Positions 13,401 through 28,400 of a stretch of 64,000 nt of DNA are shown here, one piece after another; within the stretch, counting starts at the first letter, position 1; every line of letters starts with the position of its first letter. Position numbers and translations under genes: made by a program. The notes under the pieces are model-generated. The model saw only the letters and a list, made by a program, of their open reading frames with translations. It had not been told where the DNA came from and made no database searches. This DNA comes from Brachionus koreanus (Eukaryota > Rotifera > Eurotatoria > Ploima > Brachionidae). Where the stretch lies: NCBI GenBank assembly GCA_016987375.1, contig PJRA01000265.1:231203-295202 (forward strand). The letters are read 5' to 3'.

Positions 13401-16400
13401 AAATTTAGTTAAACATTGAATGTTTGCTTTGAAAAAATTTATCAGTAAAAAAAAAAGAAATTATAATCCTTCTAAATATGATCCATTATGTTTATTTTAA
13501 CATTTAATATGAGTTAAAGTTTTAGAATAACAACGATACTGTAATCAAAAATATCCAACCTTTTTAAAAACGCAAAATTTTATGATTTAACATAAAATAA
13601 TACGGCTTAGGTAATATTAAATTAAACTATTAATTCTAAATTTAGATAATCACATTATGATTATAAATATTTAGTAAAAATAATAATAAGCTACGGCAAG
13701 CAGGCCTGTGAAGATGTTTTACTAGGAAAACAGCTATGGTAGCTAGATACAACGAAGACTAGATTCATTTTCAAAGACATAGTCGGTATTGGTGAAGATA
13801 TATGATTAGGACAAAATATAAACAAAGTGTGAGAGAGTTACGGCTAAGACAAATTCAGGATAATTTAAATAAGATTAATTCTATAAAAATTTAACTGCTA
13901 TTGCTTTTATTTAATTGAGAGGATTTCTTCTTATTGTGCTTGTATGCGTCGTATCTATTTTTGAATTGATTGACTGTAGAAACTTCGATTACTTCCCGGG
14001 GTAGGCCATTCCATTCGTTCACGACTCTGTTTGTAAAAAAGTTAATTCTTTGCAAGCAGTGGTTAGAGGATTGGTCAGAGATTCTTCTCAAGTGTCCTCT
14101 GATTCTCTGAGCAGGCCTAGTTTGAGACGATGAGTTACAATATAATTAACTACTAATTATATTTTCTTATGCCTAGTGTGATCTATCAAATTTTAGTGTT
14201 TCTATTTTTTTTAAACACTCAATTTTTCTTTAGATTCAATAAATGAACAATTTTAGATAAATAAAATAATTAATTTCTAAATTTTTGCAACATACTGTAT
14301 ATTTAATTTTTTCCTCAATTAGAACTGATTTTGGGCTAGGTTATTTCTAAATTGCATTATTTTTTTATTTTTTTTGCTAAATATTTATAACCCTTTTAAA
14401 AAATTTACAAATTTTAGATTGTTATTTACATTTTGATTGTAAATTTTTTTTTCATAAAAATTAAAATCAAAAATTCAATTTTGATTTAAAAAAAAAAAAA
14501 AAGAAAGGACGAGAGTTTTGGTATTAGAATTTATTACCTTGAGAGTTGGCTGAAACTGTAGTGTTTGCTGGGTGGCACGTAAGTTGTGTCTCAAGTCAAC
14601 AGATTCAGTGAATGAATTGGTAACTGTTTCAGCAAACAAAGGTGTCATTATTTCGTGTCTTCGTCTCCAATCAGCACTTAGGTTATATTCACGGAAGATA
14701 CATTCACTCAATGGATTCTCATAAATTAATCTATTGAAATCGGGACTTTTTGAAGTCTTCTCTAGTAGTAAATTTGTCGAATAGCTCAAGAACTCGCGTT
14801 CGGTTTTTGGCGAGTAAAGTTTTTCAAATATTAGCAGCATTCGATCAATTGTGTTCGAAGGCATGTCAGCTTTTTCAATCCAAAAATTTTGTGCCATTAC
14901 TCTTATCGAAGATTCTTCATCTATCAATGCTTTCAATAAATTTTCTTTACAAAAATTTAAAATTTCACTCCTGTAAGCACTTTGTTTAACTTTAAATTGA
15001 TAAATTTCATATAAAGAAATTAAAATTAGCACCAATTGATTTCTACACGACAAATGTGAATGGTTTATGAATTTTTCTAAATATGACATTAGACGATTTA
15101 CATCTTCATCTGTTTGTTTGTCCACTGTTTCATAGATAATTTTTAAACAGATTAATTGAATTGGTGTGTCACGATGTGCCAACATGTCCATGAAATTTTG
15201 TGTCCTAAACAACGGATCTTGAACTACTCGGACAGAAGAAAGTATGGATTCAGCGCACATTTTTTTAAAATCACCATAAAGCTGTGGCAAAAAAAACACC
15301 AATTTTGTCATAAATCTTTCGGAAATGGCTGCATAATTCAATTGAATCTTGTGAATAGATGTTATGAATAGGGATGTATCTGCTTGGCGCAATATTTCAA
15401 ACAAATAGGAAACAGTTTCCTCAAAGCACTCTTTGTCATGGGTGTCAAAACGTTTGAGTAGCATGCCGATTACTTCAGCAGCTGGTGCATGTATTAACTT
15501 AGATGGCTCTTTAATGCAATCAATCAAAGATTTATAAAAATCAAGTCTGGAAATTTGCATTGGATAATCGTAATTTTCGATTTGGTTTGATAGAACAACT
15601 CCCAATAGTTGAATACCAGTGGATAATTTTCGATGATCATTGCTTGTTAGAAAATTGTTAATTAGTTCAACTGGTACTTGGATCATATCGCGCCAACACT
15701 CGGTCATTGTTTTGATTAGTTCAATATTATTTTTTAAAACAGCTCTGTTTTCATGGTAGCATCTTTTTATCAACAAAGTAAAAAGTCTATTTATGAGTTT
15801 AGCCTCAGACTGATCGGGTTTTTGAACTGACCCCCATGAAAGAAGAAGCACCATTAGATCCAAGGTAAAACAGTCCATTACCTCTAAGTCTCGACATAAA
15901 CTTGAATTGACCAAAAATCCAATTAGAGCTGGATACCAAAATTTGCAATATGGCTTAAATATGCTCTCAGTATTGGCGATGGCTCTAATTAGAAAAAGCT
16001 TTATATTTTCATGTGTGTAAGCATCAAGAATTTTTTTGTGAATAAATGTCATCCAAGGCGGCATTTCGCCTGGTATTTGTCCATTGTCGTAAATTGGTGT
16101 TATTTTGTTTACTACTAAAGACTGGAACAAGCTAATCAAAGTTTCCATGGATTCATGTTGGTTTAATTCATCTAACTCGATTTCAACACTTTGTTCTTGG
16201 GAGTTTAGTTCATCATCAGTGAATGATCGTCTAAAACTCGGAGCTCTTGAAGTGTTTGACTGTGAATTGTAAGTCTGAGTGTATGATGAATGCACTGAGA
16301 AGTCGAATATACTTAACTCTTCACTAAGACTACTTGAATATAAATTTTGTGTACTTAATGAACTAGTCGAGTGCATAGTGTTAATATAGTTTACTTGGTT

Positions 16401-19400
16401 GGAATTTGAGTCGGATTTTGAAACTTTAAATTCATCACGAATTGAAATGAATTTTGTTTTTCGTTGAGTAAAATTTTCCATTTCTACAGAAAAATTGTAA
16501 GCTTTGTCTTTATCGATTAAAGGCTCAAAGACAAATTCATTCTTGCTCGGGTCGTCTTTGAACAAAAAGGCTAAATAGAGTTTTGGCTCTGTTTGAGTAC
16601 GAATAAAAAGTGAAACTAAACAGTTGTATGCAGAACAATGTAAAATACGCTCTTGGTTTTTGTGAGCTTCTATTTTTTCTAAATCTTTGATCACATTAAA
16701 TTTTACATATTCATTCATGTGTTTGCGTGATTTGCGTAGAACTTCTTTGGTAAGTTCTTTTCCATCTTTAACACATCCTTTTTTGAATTAAGAATTTATT
16801 CAAAATAAATAGAAAAAAAAATTATTTGTAAAAAATATTCAAAAATTATTATTGACTATGCTTTACTCAAATTAATTTAAAATTTTTAATCAAATTTAAT
16901 TTAAAAAAAAAACATGAAAAATGAAAAGCTTAGAAAAGCTAAAAAATTTGGGCATTTTAGAGCTCCTTAACCAGAATCTAACATTTCCTTTAGTAAATTA
17001 AGTTTTTATTTTTTTTGGACGCTTTAAGACTTAAAAGAAAAATTTTGGAAAAACATCAAAACTAAATTATTTTTTGAAAAATAAAATTTTTCCTTGAATA
17101 AAAAAATTTCGTGGCCTACAAGATGAGTGTTCGGACAGGATATTCGCATTAGACTAAAGAATTATGAAGCATATTTATCTAAACTTTGAACCCCAATGGC
17201 CTAATACAGAAATTTGTTCTGTAGATGGAACAAAGTGAATTAAGACAAATTTTTAACTATTTTAGAACTAAAGTTATAAAATTTTAACTTTTTGTATTGG
17301 AAATTTTGTAGTTTTACATTCCCGAAAAAGAAATTATCTTTTAAAAAATTAAATAGTTCGCTTGATCTATTATAAAAACTTTATTTAAGATAAAACTCAA
17401 AAGTTTAAAAGTTTAAATTTTTAAAAAGAAGTTTACAAAATTCATCGTTGAAAGTCGATGAAAAGATGAAATATAAATTTTTTCAAAACTTTCATTTTTT
17501 ATCTTGAAAAAATTCAAAAAAAAAAGAATATTGTAATCAAACAACAATTTATGTACTTTATCTCTTTGTTGAGTTTTCTTCAATTAAAAAGAAAAGATGC
17601 CTTGATGTCACCCGCTTAGTCTAACTATTGTTAGTTTAATGGCTAGCTTCTTTACCACGAAAAAAAAGAAAAAAATGGAAAGGCATCAATTTAATTAAGA
17701 GTAAAGTGTTCTATTATCAAGGCGTGGAAAATGGCTATGAAAAGACGGTTCTCCCAATATAATGCACTTTATTCTTCATGCTTGCATAACATATCATAAA
17801 TAAAATTGAGACTTATGTCTTTTTAAATCTAACACTAGATGGTTTTAGGACCCAATAACTCATGCCATAATTTACACATACACATTCATTGCTTTCATGT
17901 TTTATTATTTCACAAAAATAATTCTATTTTAAATTTCATTCATTAAAAAAACTATTCTCACCTAATTTTAAAGTTTCATAAGCCATACATATCTTGGCAT
18001 TGGCATAAAAAATTTCGTCTTTGTGCAATCTTTTGTAAGCGAGCTCAATCAATTGAAATACACAAATTTTATTCCTACATATCATCTCAAAAGCGAGCTC
18101 AATTAAATTCAAATTCAGAACCTCAATCAGATTGACAATGTTGGCACTCATAAAATCAATGAATACTGGTTTGTCGCAATTTTTCAAAAACACAAAAATC
18201 ACTTTGTCAAATAGCATAAACTTGCGCTCATCATCTGAATTTTGAAATTTGCTCCAATTTTCTTTTATAATTTCCATTTGCTTTTCCGAGCTCAATCTCT
18301 TAATAAATCTCTCCAAAGACTCTTTAAATTGATTCTCACATAGATGCTCTTTTTCACGGCACACAACTCCAATCAAAAGAGACAACATATCTAAATTTTG
18401 ACTTAACTCTAGACATATCAACAACTTGTACACAACATTCAAGTAATCCTTGTAATTGTCATCAGATTTGACCAGATCTTGACTTCTCAGTGGCAGTTGT
18501 GACATGAATTGAGACAATGACATCTTAAACTTGGGCGATTGAGTAAAAAAATGCAACAAGTCTAAAACTTTAGCCTTGAAGTTTAACAACGATTTGTCAT
18601 CTGTTAAAAATTCAAAATACATTTCAAAAACTTTTTCGTTTTTAAGCTGAGGTGATTCGATCATCAAACATTTGGTCAGTAAACTTATCATTAGAATTTT
18701 GAATTGAATCTCAAATGACCAATATGGTTCAAATTTGCTCCATCCATCGAAAAGCTTTGAAACTAATTTTTGACCATTTGTTTTGCGCAAGTGTTTGTCC
18801 ATGGACACAAAATCGACAAAATTGATTAGAAATTGGAGAATTTTTGAAAAATTTGAATTTAATTTTGAGAATAAAAAGTCTAGAATAAAAGAGTGTAAAT
18901 TTAGACATTGAGTGAAAATTTCTGCTCTAAAATAAGATAGAGTTGAATTAGCACTTTGACCATCGAGGTAATTTTGGAGAATTTGAATCAAAAAATTTCG
19001 ATCAATACTTAAACAAAGACTGAATAATTTTCTTTTAGCCTCAGTGGTTGTTTGACTTTCAGTTTCTTCTTGATTTAAATTGAACACAAATTTGGACATG
19101 TCTGTAGTTATTTTGAAAATTTTAAAATCACTTAGAATCTCATAGCCAGCAATTATTTGACTTAAATTAATCCAATCTATATCTTTCAATACCAAAAAAT
19201 TTAAGTTTAGATCTTTATTGTCACTAATAATCCGTTCGCACTCTTTACGAAAATTGTTTTGCTTGTCTATTGGCAAATTTTGAATTACCAACTTGTAAAA
19301 TTGACGGATTTTTGGACTTAAATTGGAAAATATTTCCAAGTTTTTTAAACTAAAGCCTAAACTGGTCGGATTAAGGGTCATGTTTATCAATAGACTAAAG

Positions 19401-22400
19401 AGTTTATTGCTCCATATGCTCTCTGGTATTACACTCAAGCTTTCTTTTGAATAATTTGCAAATATTGTTTCGAAACAATCCATTAAACGAATCATTACTG
19501 TACACTTTATTTCATTGTATTGATCAATTTCATTAGGTGTTAGCAAAATGCTACTTTCATTATAATTATAAGACACAAATTTCTCAAGACTAAAATGAGC
19601 TACTTTGTTTAAAAAATGCTCTATACTCGACCAAATACAGCTTTTATTTGTAGAAAAAAGGCTTGTTGGATTCAAAAGTCTTTCGCCAAATATCCAGGTG
19701 TAGCAATCGAGCGGAGCATTTAGAAGCTTGAGCCAAGTTAAGACCAGATTGAACTGAAATTTAGGCCCAGTTATGTCCAAAAATGAAGGATATGCTGATA
19801 ATGAAGTTTTTAAAATTTCCTTGCCTTGAGTAGAACCCTCAAAACGAGCTAAAAAATACATTTCTGACTCGTTTACAAGTCTAATGTTAAAATAGTCTCT
19901 TATGTCTTTTACTCCTGATATGCTTGATGCCAATTTGTGGCTAAGCTCCATGGCTTTGTGTCTGCATTCTGCTTCGATTCTACCACACTGTCTCATCAGC
20001 CATCGAACAGCCACTTCCAAAATTGATTCAGACCAACCAGGCGGTTTTACTCTTTTCGGATCAATTTGATTCAAAATATCCGATTTGAACTTGATAATTC
20101 TTTCAACATGGTCAAGACCTAATTTACATTGTTCTTGAGTGCCGAACATTTTATCATCATTTTGGCTCATAGCTAGACTTTCAATTAAATAGTACAAAAT
20201 TTCAAATATATGCCTATTGACAATTGATTCCTCTTCTCGAAAAATGGTATAAACTGAATTCCATGCCAAACATGCTCCTAGTCTTTTGTTAGCATTCGGA
20301 TGCGTCAAGAAATTAAAAATTCTTTTTAAGATTGACTTGGCATTAACAGGTGTAGCGGTCGAGCTGTCTTGTTTGGACAATGGTGTGTGTTTAATTGACC
20401 ATTTTAAAAACTCTTTCAAACAAGTTGCGCTGAAATCTCTTAATGCTGCATTTTTTTCATCTACCAAACTTTCCATAATGCAGTTAAGCAGTTGTATTGT
20501 GTCTGATGACTCGTACTTTCGGTTTCCTGTGAACCAATGAATCATTTGCATCACCAATGGTTGAAATAAATTCCTGACAAAGTGATCTGTGTCACAACTG
20601 AGACTAAACAGACAGGGATAAAGATGGTGATATATTTTTGTCATTTGATAGGATTGAGAGAAGCCATCTGGCTCGGAAACGCTTTTTCCTATTGTGTAAA
20701 TAACCAATGCATGTAGTAATTCGCACGCATTTATTTTTGTCTGGCGACTCGGACTATTCTGAGCCAAGTGGATGACCCGAGGTAGAAATCTGTCAAAATA
20801 GATGCTCGGCTTTATGTCGGTAAATGGAACATAGAATTTTAAATGCTGAACTGTATCCCATGCTGTTATGTCTTCATTATCAATTAAATGAACTGAATGG
20901 CTCATATCTGCGGATAGCTGGCCTAAAATTTTTAAAATCTTAAGCTGCACTTGTTCATACATGTCAGAATTGAAGTTATTTTTGTCAAACAATTTAACTG
21001 GCAGTTTTTTCCTTCCACGTCCTTTTTTGTTCAAGTTGAGTAAAATAACTTTTTCTTCAGAATCTAGATCGCTCTTGTTCGAACTAGCCTGGAGATAGTT
21101 TTCGAATCTAGTTAAAATAGAAGGAAAATAAGGCTTAATGAGCTGAGTAGGTATGTTTTTTAGCCAATAGTCAAGTGATGTAAGAGCTTCTTCAGCTAGT
21201 TTTAAGTAATTTACGCCTAGGTCTAAAGCCTGATTTAAACAATAGAATGAATGGTCCATATTAATTGTAATAAATTCTTTTGGCAGAGATAAAAAAAATT
21301 CCAAACACGAAACTAAAAGTTCGTCTTTGAATTGTTTCATTCTGATAGACACTTCGAGCAAGTATCGTTTAAACAAATGAAAGCAATTGACTCGCTCGTA
21401 TTCGGATATGTTAGACAAATAAAATGAAGAATCTTGGTCATCGCAATCATCAATTAGCATCAAATCTGAGTCGTTCGATGTGTTTAGGTTGATTTGCACT
21501 GAATCAATTTTCTATTTTAGAAAAAAAGGTTTATTTTTATTAAAATTTTATTAAATTAAAATTTTTTATTAAATTTATTTTTATTAAATTTTATTTTTAT
21601 TAAAATTAATGCCAATGTGCTAATTATTTCACAATAAAGGTAAATTAGATTTAAAAAAAATAAATAAATTAAAATATATTTCTTATTTTTAAACCGTCAT
21701 CTCTTTTATTAATACAGATTTGTACAACATCAGTTATTTCATTATTGATTTCAATAGTAATTCAAAAAGAACATTTTTGAGGGACACAAAAGATCTGAAG
21801 ATGTAGAACACAGAAAAGAATTTAGAAAATTGATGATTATTTTTTTGAATGGAAATAACCTAATAAAAAGCCATATATCTTATATAAAGACAGATCTTTA
21901 TTCCTAAAAGAAATATTCAACTGCCTATATAAAATTTCTAAAATTAAAATTATCTTGATAAATTTTATTGAGATTGAACTTTCACCTGATCATCATTTTC
22001 CATTTCAATAGAATTTTCCTGGAAAAATACCCTATATGTTATTAGGGTAGGAACAGATAAATTTAGATTTAATGATTAACTAATAATTTTTAACGCAATT
22101 AATTTAGTTTAAATATTCAAAAAATTATCAAAATAATTAAAATATTTAATAATAATTTAAATGAAATAACTTGATATGAGATTTTATGAATTTTGTCTGT
22201 TTATTTAGAAAAAAAGCATAATTATAAAAAGTAGGATCTCAAGTGATCCCTGAGACCAAATAGAATATCAGACTTATACAAAAGTCAGGTAAAAAAGTAT
22301 CAACAAGTCATTATTAAAAAGACGGTAATGACTTTGATTTGTTGGAAAAAATTTAAAAAGTACAAGTCTTAACTTTGAAAATTTAAAGTAATTATTAATT

Positions 22401-25400
22401 TATTTAAAGAAATTTAATTTCTAAATAATTTTTTTGAATGACTTACATCTAATAATTAATGAAATTGCAAATTTTAAATTTTTAAGCTTAAGATTATTTG
22501 ACTTAATCCAACACTCGCACGTGCACGTCGAACAGTTTTATTTTTAAATAAGCATTTTAACATCAAAATGTTAGCGTCTTTTAGACCAAAAATTGTCACT
22601 ATGAATTAAAGAAATTTTTGGGAACTAAGTGAAAATTGCAAAATAAAAACCTAGTCAACACTTGTACTTGATTTAAGACTTGTTACTTTTAAACAACTCT
22701 GTAGAATATCAGTAAAGAAATTATTTTTTTTGGTCTTTTTTTCAACAATTAAAATTAACACACTTTTTTTATATATTTACTAAAGTGTATACAATTTTAT
22801 GTTCTATTAGAACATTAACAGTTCAAAAAATACTACAATTTTATCATTGAATTTCTGAAAGAACTACAAGAACTACTTTTCCAAGATAAAGATTTTTTTG
22901 CATATTGGTTTAAAATCTTAATTTTTTGAGTCTTACAAGAGATATGAAATCTTCAGAATTCACAGCACGTAGATCTTGAACTCAAGTCAAAAAATTTAAA
23001 TTCATAAAGCACTTACGTTTTGAATATAATAATAATAATAATAAGCTACGGCAAGCAGGCTTGCGAAGATGTTTTATTAGGAAAACAGCTATGGTAGCTA
23101 GATACAACGAAGACTAGATTCATTTTCAAAGACATAGTCGGTATTGGTAAGATACATGATTAGGATAAAATATAAACTAAGTGTGAGAGAGTTACGGCTA
23201 AGACAAGGTTTTGAATATCTGAAAGTTTATTTATTCGAAAAAATTCAATTTAATAAACTTAATTTTATTTATTAAAATTTTTAATTTTAATTTATTAAAA
23301 AAAAATTTTTAACTAAAGTTTTGAAAATTTTTTGTTTTTAACAGGTGTAGAATATAAAATGGCACAAAAGTTAATTTTATTTTGCTATGAGAGTGGACAA
23401 GACCTTTCCCAATTTTTTTCAAAATCTAAAATCAGACTGATTATAGCGCGATTAATGGTGGCGAAACTAAGAGCCTATTAGAACTATAATCAAAGCCAAC
23501 TTGAATATCGCTTTTAATTATATTTTTGTTTTTTTTTCGCTCAATAATACAAAAAAAAATAAATGAAATTATTTTGCATCCATAAATTGAGAAATTATGA
23601 AAATTTAGTGAGAAGTTTACTTGATTCTCTTAAACTTTTTGATTTTGAAATATTCAACTTCTAAGTTATCAATTTACAATAACAGCAATTTAATCCATAT
23701 TGACTTGGTGAAAAAATTTTAAAAAATCTGATAAAAATTTTTGAATTTTTTTTTTCATTTAAAAAAAGAATTTTTTTATTTTTTTATAATAAAAATCTCA
23801 AAATTTTAAATATTGTAAAATTTTATTTTAATTAAATAAATGAAGTGTTTTTCAGTCAAACATGATAAGAGCACTAGCCTGTTGATATACTTGAAATTGT
23901 TGTAAAAAAAGGCTTAAAATTCAAAAATTTTAAGTCTTTTTTATTCTGAATTCTAATTATTTGACTTTTAATTCATTGTATTTTCTTTTTAACTACTTAC
24001 TTAGATAATTGTGATCCAAGAATACAGTTATTAATTATTTAAAAAAAAAATTCAGCACAATCAAAAGATGCGTGTAAAGTATGCTTGTTAGTTTTTGGTA
24101 TGCGTTGAAAAAAGAAACCCCATTAATCCCTCGTTCGATTATGATGCACGTTTTTGAAGCATACACCAAGTATATTGCGTCCAATCTATTACATATTAGA
24201 AATAGGGTCGACATCAAATTCTGGTAAATCGAACGAGGGAATACGGTAATTTGCCTTATTTGTTAATGCATTCACTGATTTGCAGAAGCTAATTTTGATA
24301 ATTTGTATCAGCTGATTCTGCAAGCATATTTTATAGTTAAATAACAAAATAAAAGTTATTTCCATTTTATAATATTTGTTTTTTTTTTTGTTAAAGATTT
24401 AAAAAATATGTATTGATTTTTAGTACAATTTAAAAATAGATTTAAATCTGTAAATTATAGTATTGAACGATAAAGTTAAATTAGAAGTTATATTTACATT
24501 AAAATATCCAATCTTAATGGCCATTTTCATAATCAAAGTAGCTAATTTATAAAATCCACTGATGAGACAATGGCGAGTTGAAAGCAAAATAACATCTTTT
24601 GAAAGTTTAAAAAGCCATTTTTCGAAAAGATCATAATTTTTGTTCATCAGTAGCTCTCTTAAGTAGTAAAAATTTTATTTAAAAATATACTTTTCAAAAT
24701 AATCTAAAGCATACTTGGTAAAATCAACCAAATTTATAAAAATTTCAAAATCTTTAGGCTTCTGAGGTTTTAGTCCAGTTACTGGATCAGACGAAATGCC
24801 TAATTCGCTTTGACTTCTATCTATGCTTTCTTGTTCACCAGAGATCCCTTCACTACCATCATTTTTTAAAGCTTCTAAATCAAGCTTATTCATTATCTTT
24901 ATTATCGACTCTACATATTCATTGTAAATAATTTCGACTATTTTTTTTCTACCTTCTAAATTGTCCAATTTCAAATTGGAAAATTCGTGTAAGCTCAAAA
25001 AATTAGACCACAATTTTACATAATCAAGACTTGTAGTGACTATGACACTGTTTGCTAGTTCGTCATTTTCATTCATTCCCGACTCTTCTTGAGCCGAATA
25101 CAATGTTTTATAAGAAAATATTCTAATCAAAGAATGATATATAATGCGAGATATGAACTCATCTGAAAAACTAGTCTGCTGTATAGCCAAAAAAAGAGAG
25201 CCAATTGCCAAACTAATTTGATTATTGTATCTTTTAACTAGTTTTGGATAGCAATCAATTGCTAGAATTACCAATTTTTCCATTGTGTTCAAACTAGCCT
25301 CTGAAAATGAGTCAATTTGTGAGCAAACACATGACAATGACTCGATGAATGATGATAATTGGAAAATTTTTTCATCATATATATCATTACTTTGTGCAGA

Positions 25401-28400
25401 ATCAGCACTTAAAAAATTTCGGTCACATATATCCACAATTATGTTCAACATTAGTTTGATATCTTTGGCCTCCATTAACTCTCGACAAGGCTTTAAAATA
25501 TTAAATTAAAAAAAAAAACAACTTTTTTTTGGTTAAATTTTAATTCATACTCCAGCAAAAGCACCATATCCTTTGATTGAAATGACCATTTCTTTCAAGT
25601 CTTTATTCCCATCAGTCAAATTTTTATAAAATTTTTGAATAAAATATTTAAAAATCAATCGACATTTCTCATTTTCTGTTTTATTTTTTACTCTTATCAT
25701 TTCAGCAATACTCTGGTAATACGAGTCCAAAGCCTGATAGGCCAATTTTTTCATATCATAGTTTTTGTGCTCGGACCACTGTGATATACGGTCAAATACT
25801 TCCTTGTAATCTGAGTAAATGAGCTCATCAAACTGCCTGGAATGCTGAATGAAAATATTTAAAGCCGATTTAGGCACAGCATATCGGTTTAAGTCGTCCG
25901 AACTGCTCAATAAGGCCAACTTGATATAATTGAAAATTGCCTTTGAGTTATCAGCTTTTTCAAAAGGAGAAAAATTGTGAAGATAACTATTTAAACCGTC
26001 TAGTGCTCCGGCTATCATATTCAAATCCGATTTTCGAAATTTGGCATTCATCTAGTTTAAATAAAAAATATTAGAAAAATATAAAAAAAAAATTACTTGA
26101 AAATAAAAACTTCATTTTTAAGACTGTTTAAAAATAGCTCCAAGCATTTGTTGGACTTTGATGAAATCACTTCCGGATGATACCAGCAGATTTTTCCTAA
26201 TATTGAGAGAATGTTGGCTTTTACTTAAAATAAAATGAATTAAAAATTTAACTCTTTACGAAGCAGCATCTACAGATTTAAGACCTCTATTTCATTTTGG
26301 TGAAATAATTTATCTTTAAAATTATATTTAAAAATATTAATTTTTTATTGCTACGGAAAAAATGTTTAATAAAACTGTTTGTTCTTTTTTTTTAATTTTT
26401 CCTTGTTTCTTTCAATCTAGCATTAATGCCAATAATTATTTTTAATTTTTGATATTAGTTTTTCTAAAATTCGAAACAAAATCATACTATTATGAATATA
26501 TTTTAATTAATTTTATGTCTTTAATTAATTAATCAGATAAATTGAGGCTTCAAATTATTGCCTTTTTTGATATAAAAAAATTTTATTGAGATATTAAGTA
26601 TGTGGAATCAATTCCCGATAAATGGAATAGATACAATAAAATTGAATTACTTTAAAGCTGGACTAGATAGTTTTTTTTTCAGAAAAAAAATTTTTTTATG
26701 ACTAACTCTACTAAATAGCTTTAATGATTTATAACAAAAAGGTTTTACAAATTGAAGCTTATGATCAATAATACTAAAAAACATTTAAAAAAAGATTAGA
26801 ATGTTTTTTTATTAGAGAATTTGATGTAGAGACATATTTTAATTCTAAAAAATTACAAAGTATTAGGCATTATTTTGTGTTAATAAAATTATTTCAGAAT
26901 TTTGCAAATATAAAAATCGGACGCCGGTAAACCTAAGGTAAACCACAGGGATAACAAAACATATGAAAAGCTAAAAATAAATAATTTAAGAAAAAACAAA
27001 TGGATAAATTATAATTTTATTCAGAAATTTCTTCATTAATTATAGTGCGAGTTAATTAATTGATAATTAATTTTTATATGATTAAGCAATCGCATACATT
27101 TGCATTTTTTGCATTTTATACAGGTTGAAAATTCGAAGTGAAATGTGTTAGTATTTGATTTCTTTTATAAAAACGGGTTTCCCTCTGCATTAAAGCAAAA
27201 GGCGGTCATTTTAAAGTCTAAAATAAATTTGATTCTAACTTTTTAAGACATCTTTTGTTAAATAACAATACTTTTTGTTTTTTATATTTATCGTTTGGAT
27301 TTTAATTTAATTATTTGTATCTTTTGCGACTCATAAATAAAAATTAATTTAAAAAAAAAATTAAAAAAAATCTGGATTTTTTTCATTACGCCGAAGTAAC
27401 TAACTATCAAAGAAACAATCCCAAAGAAAAAAAAGTTTAATTCTAACTTTTTGAGACCTACTGTATATTGAACTTCCATTAGACGAGTACTATTGGTTTA
27501 GCACAAAGTACAAGTATTTTGATTTGAATGATCGGAAACTGCAATTTTTTAGAGGAAATTAAAGTCTATTTAAAGTCTTTAATTTGAGAATAAAAAACGA
27601 AATATCTTTTGGTCAGTGAAAAAGTGATTCAATCTGAATTTTTTTCTATTTCTATTAATCATTTTTTTCTAAATTTGTGAGAGGTGAGGGAGAAGAAGAC
27701 TAAAAAAGAGAAAAAATAAATTGAAGAATAATTGTAAATAATTGAAGTTTTAATTAAGACCCATTCTAATTTTCGTCTAATTTTAATTATTCAAATCCTT
27801 TTTAGAAATTTTTAAGTTTTTTTTCCATTTTTATTGGAATTGCGATTCAATCACTAAATTTTTGATCCTCATATCTTTTGAATGGATTTTTCAAATAAAT
27901 ATATCTCTTTTGGATTATGTAGATGTTAAAATTTTCTTTAAAAAATGATACTACTTTATAAAATTATTTTAGTTTTTTTTATAAAATATTTATGAATTAA
28001 AAAAACCTGAAAAAACGCTTGGTGCTTCTAGTGTTAGACAAAAGCTATTTCGTTTTTTTTTGCCACAAAATAAATGATATATGTAAAATAAGGAGAAAAG
28101 GTCAAGTATTAAGTTAAAACTTTACTAATTTGAAAAAGTCAATAAATAATAATAATAATAACAAAAATAGTAATAAATTATCTAATAAATTAATTAAAAT
28201 TACTATTGATACCAAAGGTTCCTTAGACTCATTAAAATAAATCGAAATCTTTTATTGTATTTCAAAATTTTTGTATTTTTTTTAATTACAAAAATTGTAT
28301 ATTATTAATAGTATCTTTATATCTATTTTTTCTCATACAAACAATTCTTCTTTTCAAACTTCACTCATTTAACGAGGTATTTACAATATTTTATTAAATA

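Noticed and set aside
26915..26960. GGTAAACC ... CCACAGGGATAAC string resembling large-subunit rRNA
   Set aside because: Only about 12 bases match and the flanks do not; most likely coincidence.
28140..28165. (AAT)n run and other simple A/T repeats
   Set aside because: Low-complexity sequence expected in such an AT-rich genome; no CRISPR-like or regularly spaced array anywhere in the window.
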